Below are positions 16,995 through 26,076 of a stretch of 64,000 bases of DNA, one piece after another. The DNA comes from Novosphingobium subterraneum. GTDB lineage: Bacteria; Pseudomonadota; Alphaproteobacteria; Sphingomonadales; Sphingomonadaceae. The first letter of the stretch is position 1, and each line of letters begins with the position of its first letter. The notes below the pieces were generated by a model. The model was not told where the DNA came from and searched no databases. It was given only the letters and a program-made list of their open reading frames with translations. The stretch is taken from contig NZ_JRVC01000005.1 of NCBI RefSeq assembly GCF_000807925.1, forward strand, positions 1 to 64,000, given 5' to 3'. Made by a program: the position numbers and the translations under genes.

Positions 16995-17288
16995 AACCTC
17001 TACCCCCTGAAAGGAAGGCCGAACCCCCGGTCTTCCGACAGGACGAAGGTCAACGATCTTGGTCAACAAATGGTTAATGCTGAAACAAATCAGCTTTCGG
17101 ATGAAACAGATTGGGAAAACCCTGTGCGTCTTCTCACGCTTCAGTCGTCATTAATGCATCATGGCCGCCTAAGTGCTTGTGCGCGTCACGGGCCAATCCT
17201 ATAGGCGCGCGAAGACAAGAGCTTGCACGCCTGACAAGGGAATGATGCAGGCCGGGAGGGGCGGATAGCTTGTTATGCGGAGGGCCGA
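16995..17288. other. Divergent intergenic region before dksA
   Basis: No gene is supported in these 294 bases. The AT-richer part (about 17050-17110) with ggttaatgctgaaacaaatc is the most promoter-like stretch and could serve the Sel1 gene and dksA. A GGGAGGGGCGGA purine run lies 25 bases before the dksA start. Confidence 0.4.
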
Positions 17289-17747
17289 ATGGCTGGGGTC
17301 TTGAGTGACGAGATTGACGTTCTGGCAAAAGCGCGTCGTGCGATGCCGAGCGATTATGTTCCCAATGACGACGAACCCTACATGAATGAAGCCCAGCAGG
17401 ACTGGTTTCGCCGCCTGCTGATGGAATGGAAGAAGTCGATCCTTTCCGCCGCGGCTGGCACGCTGACCGCGCTGCAGGACGGACCGATCCGCGAACCCGA
17501 CCTCAACGACCGCGCCTCGAGCGAGACCGACTGGGGCATTGAACTGCGCACCCGTGATCGCCAGCGCAAGCTCATCGCCAAGATTGATTCCGCCATGCGC
17601 CGGATTGATGAAGGCGAATATGGTTACTGCGAAGTGACCGGTGAGCCCATCGGCCTCGGTCGCCTCATCGCCCGCCCGATCGCGACGATGACAGTCGAGG
17701 CGCAGGAAGCGCATGAACGCAGGGAAAAAATTTCGCGGGACATGTGA
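17289..17747 (+). CDS. dksA: RNA polymerase-binding transcription factor DksA
   Basis: The 152-residue protein has the coiled-coil region with the two aspartates near its tip (QDGPIREPDLNDRASSETDW), and the zinc-finger region GEYGYCEVTGEPIGLGRLIARPIATMTVEAQEAHE. Only one cysteine is present in the whole protein, where E. coli DksA has four; single-cysteine or cysteine-poor DksA forms are known in alphaproteobacteria. It modulates rRNA and amino-acid promoters together with ppGpp. Confidence 0.93.
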   Translation: MAGVLSDEIDVLAKARRAMPSDYVPNDDEPYMNEAQQDWFRRLLMEWKKSILSAAAGTLTALQDGPIREPDLNDRASSETDWGIELRTRDRQRKLIAKIDSAMRRIDEGEYGYCEVTGEPIGLGRLIARPIATMTVEAQEAHERREKISRDM

Positions 17748-17751
17748 GGCT

Positions 17752-17782
17752 GTGGTCCCGGCCATGACCTGTCCGGGACCAT
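17752..17782 (+). terminator. Stem-loop after dksA
   Basis: TGGTCCCGG (17753-17761) pairs with CCGGGACCA (17773-17781) around an 11-base loop, starting five bases after the dksA stop codon. No T-tract follows, so it may end transcription weakly or protect the 3' end of the mRNA. Confidence 0.5.
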
Positions 17783-17927
17783 GACATTCAGGTTAACAAA
17801 CCGCCGTGGCAACCTCTTGTTTACCCTCGACGTTTAGGAAAGAGCTACGAATTATCGGTAGTTCGGTGCGTGCCGACCCACATGGGTTGGCATGCGTGGG
17901 TTTCCTCGAAGGAAGACAGGACCTTTG

Positions 17928-18284
17928 GTGACAGACATCGACCATCGGCAACTGGGGCGCGACAGCCTTTTCCTGATGGCCGAAGTGCGCCTTTCCGGGA
18001 GCGAGGCCGAGCACCGCGTAAAGGTTCGCAACCTTTCCGCAGGCGGCATGATGGCCGAAGGCGAGATGAAGGTGATGCGGGGAACTCCGGTTCAGGTAAA
18101 CTTGCGAAACATCGGCTGGGTCGAAGGGGTTGTTGCCTGGATTCAGGATAACCGTTTCGGCATTGCCTTCGTCGAGGAGGTCGATCCCAAGCTCGCTCGC
18201 GCTCCCGTCGGCAACGGGCCTTCGACACCGCGTTTCGTGAAGGTCCCGATCGCCACGCAGACGGGGCCATTGCGCAAGATCTGA
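17928..18284 (+). CDS. PilZ domain protein
   Basis: The GTG at 17928 follows a purine-rich ribosome site (GGAAGACAGG) and gives 118 residues; an ATG at 17892 is an alternative start adding 12 residues. The PilZ core is HRVKVRNLSAGGMMAEG with the RNLSxGG pattern and the IGWVEGVVAWIQDNRFGIAF strands. A full c-di-GMP site needs an upstream RxxxR; LGRDSLFLMAEVRL has only part of it, so nucleotide binding is uncertain. Confidence 0.82.
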   Translation: MTDIDHRQLGRDSLFLMAEVRLSGSEAEHRVKVRNLSAGGMMAEGEMKVMRGTPVQVNLRNIGWVEGVVAWIQDNRFGIAFVEEVDPKLARAPVGNGPSTPRFVKVPIATQTGPLRKI

Positions 18285-18324
18285 CCTTCTGGACGCTGGC
18301 GCGCTGCTGGCTTAGGCTGGCGCC

Positions 18325-19791
18325 ATGATCCCGCGCCATGCCGTTATGACTGCCTTGGCCCTTGCGCTCGGCGCTTGCGACCAATCGCGTGAAGGCACCC
18401 TCGAAATTGCCGTGATGGGCAATTCCTCCGCGCTCAAGGAGTCTGGCCAGCGCCTTTCGCCTGCCGCGCAACTCCTGCGCTCCGCCACCCACGAAGGCCT
18501 TGTCAGCTTCGATGAGCGAGGCCGCGTTGTGCCCGCGCTGGCCGACCGCTGGATCGTTACCGACAACGGGCAAAGCTACATTTTCCGCCTGCGCGACGGC
18601 ACCTGGCCCGATGGCAAGCGCATTACCGCCGATGCTGCCGCCGCTGCCCTGCGCAAGACGATTGCCGGGTTGAAGGGCAGGGCCTTGGGGCTCGATCTGG
18701 CCGCGATCGACGAAGTGCGCGTGATGGCCGATCGCGTGATCGAGATAGACCTTTCAGCTCCAGTTCCAGAATTGCTGATATTGCTGGCCCAGCCTGAAAT
18801 GGCGCTGCTGTGGCAGGGCAAGGGCACCGGGCCCATGGCGAAGGGACAGGATGGGGAAGGTGCCAGCATCTTCACGCTCATTCCGCCCGAACAGCGCGGC
18901 TTGCCCAAGCAGCCCGATTTCGCGCGGCGCGCGCGCAAGCTTGCACTGACTTTCGCCTCGCCCGACAAGGCTGTGGCTCTTTTCAACGACGGTTACGCCG
19001 ATGTCCTGCTCGGTGGGCGGATCGATACGCTGCCCCTGGCCGGCTCGATCGGGCTCACGCGGGGCAACGTCCAGCTTGATCCGGTCATCGGCCTGTTTGG
19101 CCTGATGATCGATAGCACCCAAGGTTTTCTCGGCGCGTCCGCCAACCGAGAGGCGCTGGCCATGGCGATCGACCGGGAAGCAGTGATCGGCCGCTTCAAT
19201 ATCGGCGGCTGGCAAGGCACCACCCGCGTCGTTTCGCCCGATGTCGAGGATGATCTCGGCACGATTGGCGAACGATGGCAGGGCATGTCGGTCGAGCAAC
19301 GCCAGAATCAGGCCGCCGGCCGCGTTGCGGCCTGGAAAGGCGCGGGCAAGGCCATCCCGACGCTGAATATAGCCATGCCGGCGGGACCTGGTTCAGGACG
19401 GGTCTTCGATCAGCTGCAAAGCGATTTTGCCCGCATCGGCCTGTCGATCCGGCGCGTGGGCGAGCGTGACCGTGCAGACCTGCGCCTCGTCGACATCGCC
19501 GCGCGATATGGCCGTGCGACGTGGTTTCTCAATCAGTTGTCATGCACGGTGCAGAAGGCGGTGTGCAGTCCGGTAGGAGACGAGCGCGTGGCCGAAGCCC
19601 GCAAATCGATCGATCCGGCAGCCCGTGCCGCATTGCTGGCCGAGGCCGAGGCGGAAATCACTGCGGCCAACGGTTTCATCCCTATCGCCCGGCCCTTGCG
19701 CTGGTCGATGGTCCGCAGCGGCACATCGGGCTTCGCGGCGAACCCCTGGGGCTGGCATCCCTTGCCGCCGATGGCATGGCTTCCCAGATAA
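18325..19791 (+). CDS. Family-5 extracellular solute-binding lipoprotein (peptide/nickel type)
   Basis: The 488-residue protein starts with a short lipoprotein signal (ALALGACDQ, lipobox cysteine at residue 18). The fold is recognised from LLRSATHEGLVSFDERGRVVPALADRW, YIFRLRDGTWPDGKRITADA and LAMAIDREAVIGRFNIGGWQGTTRVVSP, all features of SBP_bac_5. These proteins feed ABC importers of peptides or similar ligands. No permease or ATPase is next to it, so it works alone, with a distant transporter, or as a sensor. Confidence 0.82.
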   Translation: MIPRHAVMTALALALGACDQSREGTLEIAVMGNSSALKESGQRLSPAAQLLRSATHEGLVSFDERGRVVPALADRWIVTDNGQSYIFRLRDGTWPDGKRITADAAAAALRKTIAGLKGRALGLDLAAIDEVRVMADRVIEIDLSAPVPELLILLAQPEMALLWQGKGTGPMAKGQDGEGASIFTLIPPEQRGLPKQPDFARRARKLALTFASPDKAVALFNDGYADVLLGGRIDTLPLAGSIGLTRGNVQLDPVIGLFGLMIDSTQGFLGASANREALAMAIDREAVIGRFNIGGWQGTTRVVSPDVEDDLGTIGERWQGMSVEQRQNQAAGRVAAWKGAGKAIPTLNIAMPAGPGSGRVFDQLQSDFARIGLSIRRVGERDRADLRLVDIAARYGRATWFLNQLSCTVQKAVCSPVGDERVAEARKSIDPAARAALLAEAEAEITAANGFIPIARPLRWSMVRSGTSGFAANPWGWHPLPPMAWLPR

Positions 19792-19796
19792 GGGGC

Positions 19797-20225
19797 ATGG
19801 ACCACTCCGCTTCCGCCAACCGTCCCCAGCGCATACGCCCGGAATTGCCGGGCATCGGCAACGATCCCGCCTCGGTTCGCCAGCGCGTCGAAATGCTGGA
19901 GCGCGTGCTGGAGCGCAGCTTCACCATCCCCGGCATCCGGCGCGAGGTTGGCCTGGACGCGATTGCCGGTCTTGTCCCCGTTCTTGGCGATGTGCTGACC
20001 GCCGCGATGGGCGCCTACATTGTGTGGGAAGCGCGCAACCTTGGCCTGCCAAAATGGAAGCTGTGGCGCATGGGCGCGAATGTTGCGTTCGACACTGCAC
20101 TCGGCGCCGTGCCGCTAGTGGGCGACGCCTTCGACCTGTTCTTCCGCTCGAACTCGCGCAATCTCCGAATTCTGCGCAAGCATCTCGACAAGCACCATCC
20201 CCAGAGCCGCGTCATCGAGGGTTGA
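19797..20225 (+). CDS. DUF4112 membrane protein
   Basis: The ATG at 19797, five bases after the previous stop and behind AAGGGG, gives 142 residues. The core IPGIRREVGLDAIAGLVPVLGDVLTAAMGAYIVWEARNLGLPKWKLWRMGANVAFDTALGAVPLVGDAFDLFFRSNSRNLRIL, read in segments, matches DUF4112: two hydrophobic helices with the repeated VPVLGD / VPLVGD motifs. The family has no established function. Confidence 0.85.
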   Translation: MDHSASANRPQRIRPELPGIGNDPASVRQRVEMLERVLERSFTIPGIRREVGLDAIAGLVPVLGDVLTAAMGAYIVWEARNLGLPKWKLWRMGANVAFDTALGAVPLVGDAFDLFFRSNSRNLRILRKHLDKHHPQSRVIEG

Positions 20226-20274
20226 TATCGCGCTCGCTTGTCGATTCTTGACGCGAATTTGAAACAATTGCCAA

Positions 20275-21117
20275 ATGCTGGCGTTCATCGCTGGTTCGGT
20301 CGATAGCGGGCAGGCAATGGCAATGATCTTCAATCTTCAGCAAGGGGCGGCGGGACTCGGGCAGGCGACTGCCCGCCTTTCGCTGCTGCGCGAGGAGATC
20401 GCGCGGCGCGGAAGTCTTGCCTTGCAGTCGCGCCCTGTGGATGTGCGTGGACCGAAGTGGCAGGCGTTTCTGGGTGAGTTGCGCACGCCGATAGAGCATT
20501 GGCAGGCCTCGCGGCAGATGCCTGTGCAAGATGAACCTGCCGGCGAATCGCGCGCTGTGATGCTGCTGCCCGGCTTCGGCACCCATCCGGTGCGGATGAA
20601 GCCGCTGCGCCTTGCGCTTGAAGCCGCAGGGCACCGCGTCAGCGACTGGGGCCTGGGCTTCAACTTCGGCCCCACTGAGGACCGCTTCGAACGGCTGTGC
20701 GAACGTGTCGTCACCATGGCGCGCAAGGAAGGCGAGCCGCTGGTGCTGGTCGGCTGGAGCCTCGGCGGCCTGTTCGCGCGCGAGGTCGCCAAGGCCCACC
20801 CCGAAGCGGTGCGGCTGGTCGTCACCATGGGCACGCCCTTTTCCGGAGACCGCCGCGCCAACAATGCCTGGCGCGCCTACCAGTTGATTGCGGGCCATTC
20901 GGTGGACGAACCGCCCATCGGCCGCGACATGGCAACCAAGCCGCCGGTGCCGACTGTCGCCCTGTGGAGCCCCCGCGACGGCATCGTATCCCACCGCTCC
21001 GCCTGCGGGCGCAAGGGTGAGCGAGACCTGGCAATTCCAATGCGTTGCACCCACCTGGGCTTCGCCGCGCACCCCGATGTGGCCGCGATGCTGAAGCGGC
21101 TGGTGGCTGCCTACTGA
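20275..21117 (+). CDS. Alpha/beta-hydrolase (lipase-like)
   Basis: The 280-residue protein has an LLPGFGTHPVRM oxyanion region, the nucleophile elbow GWSLGG, the acid in PRDGIVSHRS and a late histidine in MRCTHLGFA, so the catalytic triad is complete. It resembles the lipase/PGAP1-like group without a signal peptide. Several in-frame ATGs occur (20275, 20317); the first is used here, without a clear ribosome site. Substrate is unknown. Confidence 0.75.
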   Translation: MLAFIAGSVDSGQAMAMIFNLQQGAAGLGQATARLSLLREEIARRGSLALQSRPVDVRGPKWQAFLGELRTPIEHWQASRQMPVQDEPAGESRAVMLLPGFGTHPVRMKPLRLALEAAGHRVSDWGLGFNFGPTEDRFERLCERVVTMARKEGEPLVLVGWSLGGLFAREVAKAHPEAVRLVVTMGTPFSGDRRANNAWRAYQLIAGHSVDEPPIGRDMATKPPVPTVALWSPRDGIVSHRSACGRKGERDLAIPMRCTHLGFAAHPDVAAMLKRLVAAY

Positions 21118-21446
21118 CGTTGATTTGGCGGAGATGCGGGATCAACGCCAGTGAGCATTGCTGCAACCATGCGCTTAAACATTGGCCAGTATGGTCTGCA
21201 CGGTGAACTAGGCTTTCGTCCAGCCAGAGCTCGTCTGAACGCTAAAGGTTTGAACTGCAGGTAGATTTCACGCTCTTCAGCTGAGACCAGGACGCCGCCA
21301 GTCCACGCATTGGCGTACCATAGCCAACCATCTGGATGCCGTTCAAAAGCTGTCGAAAAGATCGCTCGCTGCCGAGGAGTGATTGTCTTGGTGTGAATTA
21401 CGATTTCTGCGAGATCAAGCCAGTTCCACTTCCACCGCGATGCCGC
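21111..21446 (-). pseudogene. Possible gene remnant: open frame without a start codon
   Basis: Reading the minus strand, the frame ending in TAG at 21111-21113 is open back to 21446 (about 110 codons) but has no ATG, GTG or TTG until a methionine near the end. The translation looks protein-like (RAIFSTAFERHPDGWLWYAN, AWTGGVLVSAEEREIYLQF, RPYWPMFKRMVAAMLTG), with four tryptophans. The DNA is clearly less GC-rich than its neighbours. The stretch lies between the convergent ends of the hydrolase and the molybdopterin gene, overlapping both slightly. I take it as the 3' remnant of a lost gene; it could also be a chance open frame. Confidence 0.4.
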
Positions 21447-23472
21447 TCAGTGCGGCGTTGCCGGAGAGCGGGTCGATTTCGTTCAGCGTGATATCGTTGA
21501 CGCTGACGCCGGGTTTGCCGAGGGCATTGGCCATGGCGACGCCGGGGAGGGCGTGGCCCCAGCCGTGGGGGATGGAGACGGTGCCGGGCATCATGTCTTC
21601 GGTGACCTCGGCAGAAAGCCTTATTTCTCCAGTACTTGAGCGGACCTTGACGGTGGCACCATCAGCGATGCCGCGTTGTTCTGCGTCGGCCGGATTGATC
21701 ATCACCGTGCAGCGATCGGGGCCCTTGATGAGGCGGCGGCTGTTGGCGAGCCAGGAGTTGTTGGTGCGCAAGTGGCGTCTTCCGATAAGTCTCAGAGAAC
21801 TAACGGAATTATCATTTTCGGGGATTTCCAACTCTCCGAGGCAAACCATGAACTCTGGTATGGCACAGGCCACACTCTTCGAGGCGGAACGCAGGCGGGC
21901 GGGTAACTGACCGGTGGGCGGTGGACCCAGATCGATGCCCGAAGGCGAGGCTTCTACCTGTTGGAGAGTGAGGGCGTAGGGCCCGGTTTGGAGAAGTCCG
22001 TCAAGCGCCTCGCGCGGGGTGGGTGCCTGCACTGGTTGCCCGCTGATCGCGCTGGCGAGGCAGCGGAGGATTTCCCAGTCGTGCAAGCTTCCTTCGGCCT
22101 GCGGCAGGGTGGGGGGCGAATAGACCGCAATGGTGCGCGCGGCCATGGGCAGGAGGAACAGGCCGTAGTGGTCGCGCTCCAGCGGGCCAGTGGGTGGCAG
22201 GACGTAGTGGGCGTGGGCGCTGGTGGCGTTGCGGTAGATGTCTATGGACACCATCAAGTCCAGCGATTCCAGTGCTTTGGCCAGGCGCGAGCCGTTGGGC
22301 GTGGACAGGACGGGGTTGCCGGCGACGACGAACAGGGCCTTGATCTGGCCTTCGCCGGGCGTCTCGATCTCCTCGGCCATGGCGGCGGCGGGAAATTCGC
22401 CGAGGACCGAGCGGTGGCCGGAAACGCGGGAGGTGTGCTTGCCGATCGAGCCCGGCGGGAGGACGCTGACGGTGTCCACCGCAGCCCGTCCGAACACCCA
22501 GCCGCCCTCGCGATCGAGCTGGCCTGAGGCAATGTTTATCAAGGAGATAAGCCAGGCGTTCAGCGTGCCATGCGCCTGCGTGGCGATCCCCATGCGGCCG
22601 TAGAGCGCGGCTGGCCCTGCGGCAAAGCGGTCAGCCAGGCGCTCGATTTCAGGCAGGGCGATGCCGCAGGCCGTGGCGCAGGCCTCGCTGTCAAAACGCT
22701 GCAGCAGGGCGCCGACTTCGTCGAGGCCGGTGACGAAATCCTGCACGGGGCGGTGGGGTTTGCGCGCCATGACTGCCTTGAGCAGTGCGACGAGGAACCA
22801 GACGTCGGTGGCCGGGCGAATGAACAGATGTCTGTCTGCGATCCTGGCGGTTTCGGTGCGGCGCGGGTCGATGACGACGAGTTCGCCACCCCGGTCTCGC
22901 AAGTCCTTCATGCGGTTGCGGAAATCCGGGACGGTCCACAGCGAGCCGTTCGACGCCATCGGGTTTCCGCCGAGGATGATCAAAGTCTGCGTGCGGTCCG
23001 CATCGGGAATCGGGAACATGCTGGCGTGGCCCCACAGGCGCAGATTGGCGACCTGATGGGGCATCTGGTCGACCGTGCTGGCGGAGAACTTGTTCCGCGT
23101 GCGCAGTGCCTTTTCAAGAAAGCCGATGTTGAGCGCGTTGCCATAGGAGTGCGCGTTGGGATTGCCGACGTAGACGGCCGTGCTGCCGGGATCGCGGGCA
23201 AGGATGGCGCGGGTCTTCTCGCCGATCTCGGCAAAGGCCTGTTCAAAGCTGATTTCGTGCCAGTCCGAACCGACGCGCTTCAAGGGTTTGCGCAGGCGGT
23301 CAGGGTCCTCCTGCAAGTCCTGCAGGGCGGTGCCCTTTGGGCAGATATGCCCGCGAGACAACGGGTTGTCAGGATCACCCTTGATCGAAAGAACCTTGCC
23401 GGCTTCGACCTCGATCAGCACGCCGCAGTTGGCTTCGCAGATGTGGCAGGTGCGCTTGTGGACCTGTGGCAT
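21415..23472 (-). CDS. Molybdopterin-dependent oxidoreductase (formate dehydrogenase/DMSO reductase family)
   Basis: The ATG at 23472 gives 685 residues. The N-terminus has the [4Fe-4S] site CHICEANCG...GHICPKG, followed by the molybdopterin-guanine-dinucleotide domains (YVGNPNAHSYGNALN, IILGGNPMASNG, LVVIDPRRTETARIADRHLFIRPATD) and the C-terminal MopB-binding domain (MINPADAEQRGIADGATVKV, VSIPHGWGHALPGV). No Tat signal is visible, so it should be cytoplasmic. It is a stand-alone single-subunit enzyme of unknown substrate. The longer frame from 23514 lacks a good start. Confidence 0.9.
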   Translation of the reverse strand: MPQVHKRTCHICEANCGVLIEVEAGKVLSIKGDPDNPLSRGHICPKGTALQDLQEDPDRLRKPLKRVGSDWHEISFEQAFAEIGEKTRAILARDPGSTAVYVGNPNAHSYGNALNIGFLEKALRTRNKFSASTVDQMPHQVANLRLWGHASMFPIPDADRTQTLIILGGNPMASNGSLWTVPDFRNRMKDLRDRGGELVVIDPRRTETARIADRHLFIRPATDVWFLVALLKAVMARKPHRPVQDFVTGLDEVGALLQRFDSEACATACGIALPEIERLADRFAAGPAALYGRMGIATQAHGTLNAWLISLINIASGQLDREGGWVFGRAAVDTVSVLPPGSIGKHTSRVSGHRSVLGEFPAAAMAEEIETPGEGQIKALFVVAGNPVLSTPNGSRLAKALESLDLMVSIDIYRNATSAHAHYVLPPTGPLERDHYGLFLLPMAARTIAVYSPPTLPQAEGSLHDWEILRCLASAISGQPVQAPTPREALDGLLQTGPYALTLQQVEASPSGIDLGPPPTGQLPARLRSASKSVACAIPEFMVCLGELEIPENDNSVSSLRLIGRRHLRTNNSWLANSRRLIKGPDRCTVMINPADAEQRGIADGATVKVRSSTGEIRLSAEVTEDMMPGTVSIPHGWGHALPGVAMANALGKPGVSVNDITLNEIDPLSGNAALSGIAVEVELA

Positions 23473-23667
23473 CGCCGTTCTCCCGGAACTTTTAGTTGAG
23501 CGATTAAGTCTCATTCCAGGCAGGCCGAAGCAAGCGGAATTGCTTGCCAGATTCCATGCCCGATTGCTGCAGGCACGCCGGCTCCAACTTTATTTCGCAG
23601 TGCAGCATTGGCGCGCTTGGCAAAGCGGATTCGTTGTGCAAGCTTGGGGTTCAGACGGGATGTGCCT

Positions 23668-25101
23668 ATGAAAACAACCTCGCCCTCGTCCTATGACGAG
23701 ATGCTCAACGCCGATGGCTCGGTGCGGCCTGCTTACGCTGGATATTGCCAGTGGTACGACGAGCAGCCACCGGATCTGCTAAGACGCAAGGGCAGCGAGG
23801 CCGAGGCTTTCTTCCGTCGCACCGGAATAACCTTCAACGTCTATGGCAACGAGGACGCGGAAGAGCGCCTCATTCCCTTCGACATGGTGCCCCGGATCAT
23901 CACGGCGCAGCAATGGCGCAAGCTGTCGCGCGGGATCGAGCAGCGGGTGCGGGCACTCAATGCCTTTCTGCATGACCTTTACCACCGGCAGGAGATCGTG
24001 CGTTCGGGCAGGCTTCCGGCGCGGCTGCTGAAAGGCAACGTGGCGTTCCTGCCGGAGATGGTCGGCTTCACGCCGCCGGGCGGGGTCTACACCCACATCG
24101 TCGGCATCGACCTTGTCCGCACTGGCGAGGACGATTTCATGGTGCTGGAGGACAATGCCCGCACGCCAAGCGGCGTCTCCTACATGCTGGAGAACCGCGA
24201 GACGATGATGGCGATGTTCCCGGAACTGTTCACTCGTGTTCGTGTGCGCGAGGTTTCGGACTATCCACGCCGCCTTGCCCGCAGCCTCGCCGCCTGTGCG
24301 CCGCCCGCGTGCGATGGGAAGAAGCCTGTCGTCGCGGTGCTGACGCCGGGGATCTACAATTCGGCCTATTTCGAACATGCCTTTCTGGCCGATCAGATGG
24401 GTGCGGAACTTGTCGAAGGCAGCGATTTGCGAATCGAGAACGGGCGCATCGCAATGCGCACGACGCGCGGGTATGAGCCGATCGACGTGCTCTATCGGCG
24501 GGTGGACGACGAATACCTCGATCCGCTGACATTCAATCCCAATTCGGTGCTGGGCGTATCGGGGATCATGGACGTCTATCGCGCGGGCGGGATCACGATT
24601 GCCAATGCGCCGGGAACGGGCATCTGCGACGACAAGGCAATCTATTCGTTCATGCCCGAGATCGTCGAGTTCTACACCGGCGAAAAGCCGATCCTGCAGA
24701 ACGTGCCGACCTGGCGCTGTGCCGAGCCGGAATCGCTGAAGTACGTGCTCGACAATCTTGCCGAACTGGTGGTCAAGGAAGTTCACGGATCGGGCGGTTA
24801 TGGCATGCTGATCGGGCCGACATCCTCGCGCAAGGAACTGGCGGCGTTCGAGGCCAAGCTGCGCGCCAAGCCCGAGAACTATATAGCGCAGCCCACGCTC
24901 TCGCTTTCCACCGTGCCGATCCTGACCAAGGCGGGGCTGGCGCCGCGCCACGTCGATCTGCGCCCGTTCGTGCTGGTCAGCCCCAACGGGATCGACATCA
25001 CGCCGGGCGGCCTCACGCGCGTGGCTCTGAAGAAGGGATCGCTGGTGGTCAACTCGTCGCAGGGCGGCGGGACCAAGGACAGCTGGGTACTGGACGACTG
25101 A
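23668..25101 (+). CDS. Circularly permuted ATP-grasp protein (Anbu cluster)
   Basis: The ATG at 23668 gives 477 residues. Motifs include NVYGNEDAEERLIPFDMVPRI, FHDLYHRQEIVRSGRLP (read with its preceding L), the ATP-binding VLEDNARTPSGVSYMLENR, CDDKAIYSFMPEIVEFY and VKEVHGSGGYGMLIGP, and QPTLSLSTVP. This is the CP-ATPgrasp family (formerly DUF404/DUF407). Family members are thought to ligate peptides or amino acids. It is first in the four-gene Anbu set: ATP-grasp, alpha-E, transglutaminase, Anbu protease. Confidence 0.92.
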   Translation: MKTTSPSSYDEMLNADGSVRPAYAGYCQWYDEQPPDLLRRKGSEAEAFFRRTGITFNVYGNEDAEERLIPFDMVPRIITAQQWRKLSRGIEQRVRALNAFLHDLYHRQEIVRSGRLPARLLKGNVAFLPEMVGFTPPGGVYTHIVGIDLVRTGEDDFMVLEDNARTPSGVSYMLENRETMMAMFPELFTRVRVREVSDYPRRLARSLAACAPPACDGKKPVVAVLTPGIYNSAYFEHAFLADQMGAELVEGSDLRIENGRIAMRTTRGYEPIDVLYRRVDDEYLDPLTFNPNSVLGVSGIMDVYRAGGITIANAPGTGICDDKAIYSFMPEIVEFYTGEKPILQNVPTWRCAEPESLKYVLDNLAELVVKEVHGSGGYGMLIGPTSSRKELAAFEAKLRAKPENYIAQPTLSLSTVPILTKAGLAPRHVDLRPFVLVSPNGIDITPGGLTRVALKKGSLVVNSSQGGGTKDSWVLDD

Positions 25102-25117
25102 TGCCTAAGGAAATCCA

Positions 25118-26065
25118 ATGTTAGGCAGATCCGCAAACGGCATTTTCTGGCTGTTCCGCTACCTCGAGCGGGCCGAGAACATCTCGCGCCTGATCGAGGC
25201 GGGCTTCCGCATGGCGCTGACCCGCGATGCTTCCGATGCTTCGGACGAATGGCGTTCGCTCATCGTCACGCTGGGGCTGCGGCCGGGCTATGAGGCGCGG
25301 TATGGCGCGGAGTACACGGGCGCGCACGTGTTCAATTACATCCTGCGCGACAAGGACAATCCCGGCAGCGTGCTGGAGATGACCGAGATGGCGCGCACCA
25401 ACGCCCGCATGGTGCGTGGCGGCATCACCCGCGAGGTGTGGGAATCGGTCAACGACGGCTGGATGAAGCTGAAGGAAGCGCTGGCGCGGCCAGTGACCGA
25501 GACGCGGCTGGGCGACGTGCTCGACCTTGTACGCCGCCAGTCGACGCAAGTGCGTGGGGCCATGGAAGGCACCATGCTGCGCAACGAGATCTACAACTTC
25601 GCGAGGCTGGGCAGCTTCATCGAGCGGGCAGACAACACCGCGCGCATTCTCGACGTGAAGTATTACGTGCTGCTGCCGTCGATCTCCTATGTCGGATCGA
25701 GCCTCGACAACGTGCAGTGGGAAAACGTGCTGCGCTCGGTCGCGGGCGAGCGGGCCTATCGCTGGCTCAATGCCGGGCGGATGGACCCGCGGGGCATTGC
25801 CGAGTTCCTGATCCTTGATGGCCGTTTTCCGCGCAGCCTGGCGTTCTGCTATTCCAAGCTGCGTTCGAATCTTGCCAGCCTTGCGCGGGAATATGGCAGC
25901 GAGATGCATTGCCATGAAATCCTGCGCGATGCCGATTGCCAGTTCCATCAGGCGACGATCGATGCGATCTTCGAGCAGGGCCTGCACGAATTCATCGGCA
26001 CGTTCATCCGCAACAACACCACGCTGGCGATGCAGATCCAGCGCGATTACCGCTTCATCGATTGA
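25118..26065 (+). CDS. Alpha-E domain protein (Anbu cluster)
   Basis: The 315-residue, mostly helical protein begins MLGRSANGIFWLFRYLERAENISRL, the signature of the alpha-E (DUF403) family. It also has ARTNARMVRGGITREVWESVN and FIERADNTARILDVKYYVLLP. Its genes nearly always accompany the circularly permuted ATP-grasp gene, as here (16 bases apart). Role unknown; probably a partner of the ligase. Confidence 0.93.
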   Translation: MLGRSANGIFWLFRYLERAENISRLIEAGFRMALTRDASDASDEWRSLIVTLGLRPGYEARYGAEYTGAHVFNYILRDKDNPGSVLEMTEMARTNARMVRGGITREVWESVNDGWMKLKEALARPVTETRLGDVLDLVRRQSTQVRGAMEGTMLRNEIYNFARLGSFIERADNTARILDVKYYVLLPSISYVGSSLDNVQWENVLRSVAGERAYRWLNAGRMDPRGIAEFLILDGRFPRSLAFCYSKLRSNLASLAREYGSEMHCHEILRDADCQFHQATIDAIFEQGLHEFIGTFIRNNTTLAMQIQRDYRFID

Positions 26066-26076
26066 GCCACCGTCCT

